From positions 1 through 21,778 of the forward strand of contig CAIYNT010000249.1 of assembly GCA_903927605.1 (NCBI GenBank): a stretch of 21,778 nt of DNA. Direction: 5' to 3'. The translations under genes were made by a program, and so were the position numbers. Origin of the DNA: an uncultured Holophagaceae bacterium. GTDB taxonomy: Bacteria; Acidobacteriota; Holophagae; Holophagales; Holophagaceae. The notes beneath the pieces are model-generated. The model did no database searches, was not told the origin of the DNA, and saw only the letters and a list, made by a program, of their open reading frames with translations. Shown here piece after piece: positions 15,433-21,778 of this stretch (its first letter is position 1; the number at the start of each line of letters is the position of its first letter).

Positions 15433-17912
15433 GAAGCCACCAGCACACGTTGCAGGGCGGCTAGCAGATCCTGCATCTGGTAGGGCTTCTGGATGAAGCC
15501 TCCAAGGGCTTCCTGCCCGATTCCCTGAGCACTCATGTCCATCGGGAATCCGCTGGTCAAGAGGATCCGGGCCTTCGGCTCGATGGCGAGAATCTCCCTG
15601 GCGGCGGACCGGCCGTCCATCTTGGGCATATTCAGGTCCATGAGAATCACCTGGATTCTGGGGTGAGCCTGCCGGAACACCTCGCAAGCCTCTGCGCCAT
15701 CGACGGCCTCAAGCACCTCGAATCCAGCCTGGTGGAGCATGGCCCCTGTGGCTTTTCGGATCTCGGGCTCATCCTCCACCAGGAGAACGACGCCGGGCAG
15801 TGGGCTCGCCACTTCGGGGCCGCTCAGGGTCTGGTCTTTGGTCGGACCCAGGTCGGATTCCGGAAAGTAGAGATGGAACTCCGTGCCCTTTCCGGGCTCG
15901 CTTGTGATTCCGATTCCCGCATGGTGCGCCCGGAGGATTCCCAGCATGGTGGATAGCCCCAGCCCTCGGCCGGAGAATTTGGTAGTGAAGAACGGATCGA
16001 AGATCTGGGCGAGCACTTCGGCGGACATGCCGACGCCAGTATCCTTCACGCAAAGGGTGACGTAGTGGCCAGGGGGAATGGGTGAGCCCGGATGAAGGGT
16101 CGCGGCCCGGGTGGCGGTGAGTTCAGTGAGGCCTGTGGCCAGAAGGATGTCCCCTTCGGCTTCGCCAATGGCCTCAGAAGCATTGGTGACCAGGTTCATC
16201 ACGACCTGCTGGATCTGAGCCGGATCGGCATTGATGCAGGGCAAACCCCTGGAAAAACCGAATTGGAGGCGGACCCGTTTCGAGATGGAAACCTCGATGA
16301 GGTTCGTGATCTCTTCCGCCACCTGGCTGAGGTCCAGGGGCTTCACGGTGAGCACGCCCTTCCCGGCATAAGCCAGCATCTGCCGGGTCAATTCGGCGGC
16401 TCGAAGGGAGGTGGCCTTTGCCTTATCCAAGAAGCGTTGGATGGGGTGGTCCTCAGATACCTGAAGGCCCGCGAGCCCAAGGTTCCCGAGGATCGCCGTG
16501 AGCAGGTTGTTGAAGTCGTGCGCGATGCCACCCGCCAGGACTCCGAGACTCTCCAATTTCTGGGTCTGCCGGACGGCAGCTTCCATGGCCCGCCGCTCCG
16601 TGATGTTTTCCGAGATGCCGAGGAGCAGGAAGGGCTCCCCTTTCTCGTCAAACAGCGGGACCTTCCGGGTCTGGAGGGTGATCTCTCCCAGTGCCTTGGT
16701 GAGGATCTGTTCTTCCGGGATCTCGACGGATTGTCGGTTCCGGATGACCTCCTCATCCTTGGCCCGGAAGAGATCGGATTGAGCTTTGGGAAAGAGGTCG
16801 TAATCGGACCTTCCCAGCACTTCCTCTTTGCGGAGCCCGAAGATCTCTTCGCTGCGGGCGTTCCAGAGCGTGAAGACGTACGCGTGGCGCGGATCCTTCC
16901 CGAAAATGGCGACCGGAAGACTTTCTATGACGGTGTGGAGATAGGCTTCCCGGGCGCGGATTTCACGGTTGGCATGTCGGATCTGGAGGGTTGCCCGGGC
17001 CACCCGGCGGCGCAGGAACCAGTTCCACGACACAGTAAGGAGGAGGGCCACGGCGACGAAGGCCAGGGTGAAGAGAATGCGCCGGATCAGGGCGGCGTTC
17101 TCCTGGGGATTGGGGAGCAATCCGCCGAAGGAGGCCTGGTAGATCTCGGCGTAACGGCCCGTCTGGTTCAGGATGGCGAGGCCGGTGTTGAGCCTGGACA
17201 GCAGCTCTGCTTCGCCTTTCCGGGTGGCGAAGCAGAGCTGACGGGTGAAAATCGGTCCACCTACGGTATGGATGGCGAGACGCTTCTCCTTCGCCAGGAC
17301 CATCCCCTCCAGCTGGGGCGCAGCAGCGGCATCGCCTTCACCGGCTGCCAGTCGGCGGAGGGCCTCTGGTTCCGAATCCACCGGAATCAGGTCGGGCCCG
17401 AATCCAGCCGAGCGGAGGTGGTCATGCATCTGGCTCTGCCGCTCCACCAGGATCCGGTGGCCCTTCAGTCCGGTTTCATCCTGGATGCGCGCATCGCCCC
17501 GGCGGACAAAGATGGCGTAGTGGACCACCAGATGAGGCGTGGAGAAATCGGCGAAGGCCTGCCTCTCCTTGGAGTACAGGAGCCCGGGCAGCAGGTCCAG
17601 CCGGGACTCCCGCAGGGCATTCAGGGTGTTGTCCCAGGTGTCGGCTCGGAACTCCAGGTCCAGGCTCTCGACCTCAGCCACCGCCCGAAGGAGGTCCACG
17701 TCGTAGCCTGCCGGTTTGCCCTTGGCGTCCAAATACTCGTAAGGGGGAAAGTCCCGGTTGATGCCAACGACGACCTTCATCTTCGCGGGCTCAGCGGAGG
17801 CAAAGGAAGCCATGAAGAGGGAGAGCAACAGGGTTCGGCCGATAGAAATGATCCCGGGCCATGAAGGACGCTTCACTAGGGAGGCACCCTCAGCCCGTCC
17901 AAACCACCGCAT
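15429..17912 (-). CDS. Hybrid sensor histidine kinase with periplasmic solute-binding domain
   Basis: An 827-residue inner-membrane signalling protein. In order: an N-terminal signal/membrane helix (about 21-40); a bacterial extracellular solute-binding (SBP_bac_3) domain (about 46-265, beginning VVVGINRDFPPYEYLDAKGKPAGYD); a membrane helix (about 278-300); PAS (about 323-440); HisKA with H465 in GGIAHDFNNLL; HATPase with N573/N577, DTGVGM (624-629) and GRGLGLS (648-654); and a receiver domain (about 707-825) with E713/D714, phospho-acceptor D759 and K809. The sensor fold is that of amino-acid-binding proteins, so a small polar ligand is likely but unproven. No separate response regulator lies nearby, so the output partner is elsewhere. 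ATG 17912 has GGAGG. The stop codon overlaps the convergent propeller gene's stop within TTAA. It is 72 bases downstream of the enoyl-CoA hydratase and may be read with it. Confidence 0.94.
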   Translation of the reverse strand: MRWFGRAEGASLVKRPSWPGIISIGRTLLLSLFMASFASAEPAKMKVVVGINRDFPPYEYLDAKGKPAGYDVDLLRAVAEVESLDLEFRADTWDNTLNALRESRLDLLPGLLYSKERQAFADFSTPHLVVHYAIFVRRGDARIQDETGLKGHRILVERQSQMHDHLRSAGFGPDLIPVDSEPEALRRLAAGEGDAAAAPQLEGMVLAKEKRLAIHTVGGPIFTRQLCFATRKGEAELLSRLNTGLAILNQTGRYAEIYQASFGGLLPNPQENAALIRRILFTLAFVAVALLLTVSWNWFLRRRVARATLQIRHANREIRAREAYLHTVIESLPVAIFGKDPRHAYVFTLWNARSEEIFGLRKEEVLGRSDYDLFPKAQSDLFRAKDEEVIRNRQSVEIPEEQILTKALGEITLQTRKVPLFDEKGEPFLLLGISENITERRAMEAAVRQTQKLESLGVLAGGIAHDFNNLLTAILGNLGLAGLQVSEDHPIQRFLDKAKATSLRAAELTRQMLAYAGKGVLTVKPLDLSQVAEEITNLIEVSISKRVRLQFGFSRGLPCINADPAQIQQVVMNLVTNASEAIGEAEGDILLATGLTELTATRAATLHPGSPIPPGHYVTLCVKDTGVGMSAEVLAQIFDPFFTTKFSGRGLGLSTMLGILRAHHAGIGITSEPGKGTEFHLYFPESDLGPTKDQTLSGPEVASPLPGVVLLVEDEPEIRKATGAMLHQAGFEVLEAVDGAEACEVFRQAHPRIQVILMDLNMPKMDGRSAAREILAIEPKARILLTSGFPMDMSAQGIGQEALGGFIQKPYQMQDLLAALQRVLVAS

Positions 17913-17984
17913 GACGCCTCCGGAACCCCAGGATCACCTTGTCGGCCGAAATACGGAAGGGTGGAGAAGTGATTCTTCGGGGAT

Positions 17985-18761
17985 TCACAGTCCTTTGAAC
18001 TGGGCCTGACGCTTCTCCAGGAAGGCGCCCATGCCTTCCTGCATATCCTCGGTGGCGGCCAGGAGGCCGAAGAGCGCGGCTTCATACTGGAGGCCCTGTT
18101 CCTGGGGCATCTCGATACCCTCGTTCACGGCGGCGAGGGCGCTACGCAGGGCGAGGGGGCCGCGGGAGAGGATGGTCTTCGCCAGCTTTTCGGCGGTGGC
18201 CCGGAGCTCCGCCTGAGGTACGACACGGCTCACGAGACCCATTCGCAAGGCATCGGCGGCCAGAGTCAGCTCACCGCTGAGGATCATGTCCAAAGCGATG
18301 CCCTTGCCTACCAGGCGGGAGAGGCGCTGGGTGCCACCATAGCCCGGGATGATGCCGAGGCTCACTTCCGGCAGGCCGAACTTCGCATTCTCGCTGGCGA
18401 TGCGGAGGTGGCAGGCCAGGGCCAGCTCGCAGCCCCCGCCCAGGGCGAAGCCGTTCACCGCTGCAATCACGGGTTTGGGCATGGCTTCGATGCGCTGGTA
18501 GACGGCCTGGCCTCGCAGGGCCTGCACCCGGGCCCCGGCGGTATCGAGGCTCTTCAGCTCAGAGATATCCGCGCCGGCCACGAAGGCCTTTTCGCCCGCG
18601 CCTGTCACCACCACCACGCCCACTGCAGCATCCTGCTCCAGATCCGCGAAGGTCTGTTCCAGCTCCTTCAGGACCTCGTTGTTGAGGGCGTTGAGTTTTT
18701 CCGGGCGGTTGAGGGTGACCCAGGCGATGCGATCAGCTTTCTCGACGAGGACGAAGGACAT
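17985..18761 (-). CDS. Enoyl-CoA hydratase (crotonase family)
   Basis: A 258-residue cytoplasmic enzyme that adds water to trans-2-enoyl-CoA, the second step of beta-oxidation. Seen: the CoA-binding AFVAGADISEL (59-69) and oxyanion segment NGFALGGGCELALACHLRIA (103-122). The two catalytic glutamates are E112 and E132 (FGLPEVSLGIIPGYGGTQRL), equivalent to E144 and E164 of rat crotonase. Both acids present argues for a true hydratase over the many crotonase-fold enzymes that lack one. ATG 18761 has AGGAG seven bases upstream. It is divergent from nadC across 47 bases, with the sensor kinase downstream on the same strand. The substrate chain length is not readable; a short-chain (crotonyl-CoA) role is common for this subgroup. 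Confidence 0.94.
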   Translation of the reverse strand: MSFVLVEKADRIAWVTLNRPEKLNALNNEVLKELEQTFADLEQDAAVGVVVVTGAGEKAFVAGADISELKSLDTAGARVQALRGQAVYQRIEAMPKPVIAAVNGFALGGGCELALACHLRIASENAKFGLPEVSLGIIPGYGGTQRLSRLVGKGIALDMILSGELTLAADALRMGLVSRVVPQAELRATAEKLAKTILSRGPLALRSALAAVNEGIEMPQEQGLQYEAALFGLLAATEDMQEGMGAFLEKRQAQFKGL

Positions 18762-18782
18762 AGAAGCTCCTGGTTTGGGATC

Positions 18783-18788
18783 ATTGTA
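18783..18788 (-). promoter_or_regulatory. Candidate -10 box for enoyl-CoA hydratase
   Basis: The minus strand reads TACAAT, five of six matches to the -10 consensus, 22 bases before the start codon. It lies in the short divergent gap shared with nadC. No -35 box is convincing. Confidence 0.35.
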
Positions 18789-18808
18789 CGCTGGGGTGGG
18801 AGTGATCC

Positions 18809-19657
18809 ATGTTCCATCCCCCGCATCCCGAAACCTACCGTGATCAGCTGCGCGCCTTCCTGCGGGAGGACTGGGGCACCCAGGACTGGTCCACAGCGGC
18901 GGTCCCGGACCGGCCCATGGTGGCCCGCGTGGTCGCGAAAGACGAGCTCGTGCTGGCGGGGCTTCCCATGGCCCTGGAAGTGTTCCGTCTGGCGGATCCC
19001 ACCCTTTCCTGTTCTCAGCTCGCAGGGGACGGCCAGCTGGTGGCCAAGGGCACCGAGGTGCTGCGCATCGAGGGCTCCAGCCACGGCATCCTGCTGGCCG
19101 AGCGGGTGATGCTCAACCTGCTCCAGCGCCTCTCGGGCACGGCCACCCTCACGCGGAAGTTCGTGGACGCCATCGAGGGCACGGGCGCGCGCATCCTCGA
19201 TACGCGCAAGACCACGCCGGGCCTCAAGCTGCTGGAGAAGTACGCCGTGCGCTGTGGCGGCGGCGTCAACCACCGGCTGACCCTGGGCGATGGTGTGCTG
19301 CTCAAGGAGAATCACCTGGCGGCGGCGGGCGGCATCCGCGCGGCGGTGGAGGCTGCCAGGAGATCCGCTCCCAATCTGGTGAAAATCGAGGTCGAGGTGG
19401 AGACGCTAGGCCAGCTCAAGGCCTGCCTGGATCTGCCGGACGTGGACGGCGTGCTGCTGGACAACATGGCCCTGGACCAGATGCGCGAGGCCGTGGCGCT
19501 GCGGGACCGCAGCGGGCGGCGCCTCTTTCTGGAAGCCAGCGGCAACCTCACCCTGGACCGGGCGCGAGTGGTGGCCGAAACCGGCGTGGACTTCCTCAGC
19601 GTCGGCGCGCTCACCCACAGTGCGCCCGCGGTGGATCTCAGCCTGCGCATGGATTGA
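18809..19657 (+). CDS. nadC: Nicotinate-nucleotide pyrophosphorylase (quinolinate phosphoribosyltransferase)
   Basis: A 282-residue enzyme of normal length that converts quinolinate and PRPP to nicotinate mononucleotide, CO2 and pyrophosphate in de novo NAD synthesis. Seen: ERVMLNLLQRLSGTAT (98-112), the quinolinate/PRPP-binding ILDTRKTTPGLK (129-140), R148 and GGGVNHRLTLGDG (150-162) with H155 and R156, K166 in LLKENH, E194 and D218 on barrel strands, LEASGN (241-246) and SVGALTHSAP (264-273). ATG 18809 has GGGAG a short distance upstream. nadA and nadB are not in the window. The gene is divergent from enoyl-CoA hydratase and converges on the TolC-type gene 83 bases away. There is no sign of the modD-type relative, which has different flanking genes. 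Confidence 0.96.
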   Translation: MFHPPHPETYRDQLRAFLREDWGTQDWSTAAVPDRPMVARVVAKDELVLAGLPMALEVFRLADPTLSCSQLAGDGQLVAKGTEVLRIEGSSHGILLAERVMLNLLQRLSGTATLTRKFVDAIEGTGARILDTRKTTPGLKLLEKYAVRCGGGVNHRLTLGDGVLLKENHLAAAGGIRAAVEAARRSAPNLVKIEVEVETLGQLKACLDLPDVDGVLLDNMALDQMREAVALRDRSGRRLFLEASGNLTLDRARVVAETGVDFLSVGALTHSAPAVDLSLRMD

Positions 19658-19668
19658 AGTGGCAGGCT

Positions 19669-19685
19669 TCGCCGCTCCGCGGCGG
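19669..19685. terminator. Small hairpin between nadC and the TolC gene
   Basis: CGCCGC (19670-19674 and flanking base) pairs with GCGGCG across a three-base TCC loop, a 6-bp stem 12 bases after the nadC stop codon. It is short and has no T-run; it is listed because it is the only structure in the 83-base convergent gap. Confidence 0.25.
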
Positions 19686-19740
19686 GGTTGACTCCGAAAC
19701 GAGCCCCGATTGGGACCCGTTCTGGAGCAGGCGCTTGGAA

Positions 19741-21246
19741 CTACTTTATTTGGAGGTGCCTGGCCTGCAGGAGGCGGCCCAGGGCTTGGTCGAAGGCCGT
19801 CACGGCATTGGCATAATTGATCCGAGCTTGCAGCTCATTGCCCTTGGAGGTGTTGAGGTCGTTGAGCGCGGTCAGCACCAGGAAGCTCGTGCTCATGCCG
19901 TTGTCGAGCTTCTTCTTCTCGGCATCGAGGTTCTGCTCGCGGAAGACCCGGGTCTTCTCAGCCGCGACCACGCCCTTGGCGAGGGAGTCCAGGTTGCGGT
20001 AGGCGGTACGGACCTGCAGGATGACGGTCAGTTCCTGGTCGTGGCGGGACAGCTCGCTGCTCCGGCGGTTGGCCCGGGCCACGGCCAGGTTCCCCTTGGC
20101 GGCCCGGTTCTGAAGGGGCAGGGCGAATTGCAGACCCACGGAGTAACCGGGGCTCTTGGCCTGAAACAGGTCGGTGTTCACCGGGCTGAGGGAGGCATAG
20201 GGCGAGGTCTGGCCGTTGTAGGCCACCGTGAGGTCGAGCTGGGGCCGGGTGCGGTTCTTGGCGGCGGTTTCCTGGTTCTGCTTGGCGAGCAGGTCTAGGT
20301 CGGCGCTCTTGAGTTCCACGCGGTTGGCCAGGGCCAGCTTGGTAGCGGTGTCCTCATCCATCTCCATGGATTTCACGGTCGGCAGATCCACGGTATCCAA
20401 GCTGTCCGGGCGAGCCGGAATGGGATAGATGGTCCGGATGAGGGTGTCTTTGGCATTGAGGAAGTTGGCCTCAGAAGCAATGATGTCCTGTTCGGCCTGG
20501 GCGGCGGAGGCTTCGTCCTGGAGGAGCCCAAGGGGAGCCAGGGTACCCACCTTGACCCGAAGGGTGTCCTCCTTGAGCTGCTGCTGGGCCAGGGTCCGGG
20601 CCACCCGCTTGTTCTCCAGGTCGAGCTTGGCGAAGACCACAGCCCAGTAGGCCGATTCAGTGCTGGCCGCCAAGTTGATGACCGCCAGCTGGAAAGCATA
20701 GTCCGCAGCCTTCGACCCGTACTGGGCCACGATGAGGTTGCTGGCGGCGGTATCGCGCCCGAAGTTCCGCAGCAGGCTCTGGGTGAAGGAGGCCGACAGA
20801 TAGCCAGAGTAGGGGGTGGGGGTGCTGGTAGTGGTGTTGGTGTAGTTGTATTCGGTATAGGTGTAGGTGGGGTTGTAGTTCAGCTGGAAGGTGCCGCCCC
20901 ACTGTGTAGGTTTGCTCAGGCCCACTGTCAGGTTGTGGTAGTCCGTGACCTGGTCGCCTGACTGCGAGGGATACAGAGGGCTGATCTGCCTGTCGGCGAA
21001 CACCAGCTTGGAGTAGCTGAGGTTGAGGGCACTGGTGAGCTGCCAGTCGAAGGTGCCCTCATTGATCGTTACCCCTGCATGTGAGACGTTGCGGGTCTCC
21101 GCCGAGATCTGCACCTGCAGGTTATTCCTCAGCGAGGTCTCGATGGCCTCCTGCAGGGTCAGGTGGGAGGCATCCACCTTCGGCGCAGTCTGCGCCACCA
21201 GGGAGAAAGCCACCAGCAGGGCTGGGAAGATCGGGAGACGCGTCAT
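19741..21246 (-). CDS. TolC-family outer-membrane efflux protein
   Basis: A 501-residue outer-membrane channel of the OEP family, which forms a trimeric tunnel for type I secretion or tripartite pumps. Seen: signal peptide (about 1-19, ending SLVAQ), the LTLQEAIETSLRNNLQVQ opening (29-46), and two long coiled-coil repeats (about 155-260 and 345-470), the second containing AAKNRTRPQLDLTVAYNG and NLAVARANRRSSEL. An unusual Tyr/Thr-rich stretch (about 121-148) falls where the first outer-surface barrel loop should be. GTG codons at 21252 and 21249 are in frame, but ATG 21246 has AAGGAG at five bases, whereas the GTGs are too close to it. No adaptor (HlyD-like) or pump gene lies beside it, so the partner is unknown. 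Confidence 0.92.
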   Translation of the reverse strand: MTRLPIFPALLVAFSLVAQTAPKVDASHLTLQEAIETSLRNNLQVQISAETRNVSHAGVTINEGTFDWQLTSALNLSYSKLVFADRQISPLYPSQSGDQVTDYHNLTVGLSKPTQWGGTFQLNYNPTYTYTEYNYTNTTTSTPTPYSGYLSASFTQSLLRNFGRDTAASNLIVAQYGSKAADYAFQLAVINLAASTESAYWAVVFAKLDLENKRVARTLAQQQLKEDTLRVKVGTLAPLGLLQDEASAAQAEQDIIASEANFLNAKDTLIRTIYPIPARPDSLDTVDLPTVKSMEMDEDTATKLALANRVELKSADLDLLAKQNQETAAKNRTRPQLDLTVAYNGQTSPYASLSPVNTDLFQAKSPGYSVGLQFALPLQNRAAKGNLAVARANRRSSELSRHDQELTVILQVRTAYRNLDSLAKGVVAAEKTRVFREQNLDAEKKKLDNGMSTSFLVLTALNDLNTSKGNELQARINYANAVTAFDQALGRLLQARHLQIK

Positions 21247-21394
21247 CACCACTCCTTGAACATCAACAACAGGACCGCCACGGGGACAGGGTGCCTACGG
21301 ACAAGCCCAGGGGCCGGTTTAGATGGGTCCCGTCCCTTAGAATGCCTCCCTCGCATGGTGAGGGCAAGCCGAGTTCCTTCCAGTGCTGGGTTGT

Positions 21395-21778
21395 CTACTT
21401 CAACAACTCGCGGGCGATGACCATGCGCTGGATCTCGCTGGTGCCCTCGTAGATGGTGGTCACCCTCACATCGCGGTAGAGGCGCTCGACCAGGTACTCG
21501 CGGGAATAGCCATAGCCGCCGTGGATCTGGACGGCCCGATCGCAGAGCCAGACGGCGCTTTCGGTGGTGAAGAGCTTGGCGGTGGCGGCCTCCACCGTGC
21601 AGGTCTTCCCGGCCTCTTTCATGGCTGCGGCCCGGTAGACCAGCAGGCGCGCGGCCTGGAGGTGGGACTCCATCTCGGCCAGGTAAGTCTGGATCATCTG
21701 GTGCTCGCCGATGGCCTTGCCGAAGGAACGACGGGTTTTAGCGTAGGCCACACTCTCGTCCATGGCCCGCTGGGCGAT
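21395..21778 (-). CDS. Acyl-CoA dehydrogenase, C-terminal part (cut by window end)
   Basis: The last 127 residues of an acyl-CoA dehydrogenase; the reading frame stays open to the window edge, so the N-terminal two-thirds lies outside. The visible part is the C-terminal helical domain: AYAKTRRSFGKAIGEHQMIQ, then QIHGGYGYSREYLVERLYRD, then TTIYEGTSEIQRMVIAREL. The glutamate in YEGTSE is the catalytic base of short- and branched-chain members. The enzyme removes two hydrogens from acyl-CoA with FAD and passes electrons to electron-transfer flavoprotein, the first step of beta-oxidation. The substrate cannot be set from this fragment. It is upstream of the TolC gene on the same strand with 148 bases between, a gap that looks like a separate transcription boundary. 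Confidence 0.95.
   Translation of the reverse strand: MAQRAMDESVAYAKTRRSFGKAIGEHQMIQTYLAEMESHLQAARLLVYRAAAMKEAGKTCTVEAATAKLFTTESAVWLCDRAVQIHGGYGYSREYLVERLYRDVRVTTIYEGTSEIQRMVIARELLK

Noticed and set aside
13345..15687. 780-residue open frame on the minus strand across the propeller gene and part of the kinase
   Set aside because: It overlaps two genes with coherent domain structure, has no ribosome site or signal, and is rich in Gly/Arg/His as in a reverse-complement shadow.
16092..17864. 590-residue plus-strand frame opposite the sensor kinase
   Set aside because: The minus strand encodes all kinase motifs in order; the plus frame lacks any.

Overview
This is an ordinary-looking chromosomal stretch from a high-GC, Gram-negative, non-sporulating bacterium. 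The best guess is an Acidobacteriota member of the Holophagae (Geothrix/Holophaga type). That guess is inferred from the gene set: a large Oar-like TonB-dependent receptor with an N-terminal carboxypeptidase-regulatory-like domain, a SpoIVB/S55-type peptidase paired with an exported propeller protein, and a TolC homologue. No 16S gene is present to confirm it. Seventeen protein genes fill nearly the whole window. No gap exceeds 300 bases; the largest are 1-213, 646-837, 11406-11562 and 21247-21394. I see no tRNA, rRNA, CRISPR, insertion sequence or prophage gene.

Left part (1-4629). Two hairpins at 11-34 and 45-88 probably end a gene lying to the left. A small VOC/glyoxalase-fold protein follows. 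An imperfect palindrome and a promoter-like site precede prfC (release factor 3). Next is a radical SAM protein with visibly different codon use, a SPASM-like domain placed before the radical SAM core, and a CX3CX3C cluster motif. Tandem hairpins separate it from a class I (DhnA-type) fructose-bisphosphate aldolase on the minus strand.

Middle (4680-8395). A 3-hydroxyacyl-CoA dehydrogenase gene lies just upstream of the aldolase on the same strand and is divergent from a PolB-like 3'-5' exonuclease. Aquaporin Z and a 100-residue protein of unknown function follow on the plus strand. They converge on a YmdB-family metallophosphoesterase.

Envelope block (8457-15432). The TonB-dependent receptor (minus) is head-to-head with a secreted S55-family peptidase (plus), which is followed almost without a gap by an exported beta-propeller-like protein. 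The catalytic motifs of the S55 protein are in the reverse order to SpoIVB, which suggests a circularly permuted fold. These three proteins are all predicted to act in or beyond the periplasm.

Right part (15429-21778). A hybrid histidine kinase with a periplasmic solute-binding sensor has a stop codon that overlaps the propeller gene's stop. It lies downstream of an enoyl-CoA hydratase. Divergent from that is nadC (NAD synthesis), which converges on an orphan TolC-type outer-membrane efflux protein. The window ends inside an acyl-CoA dehydrogenase. The dehydrogenase, hydratase and 3-hydroxyacyl-CoA dehydrogenase are three consecutive beta-oxidation activities, but they are scattered rather than in one operon.

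The best leads for something less described are the permuted S55 peptidase with its propeller partner, and the radical SAM protein with reversed domain order and unusual cysteine spacing. Both rest on motif reading by eye and need profile searches.
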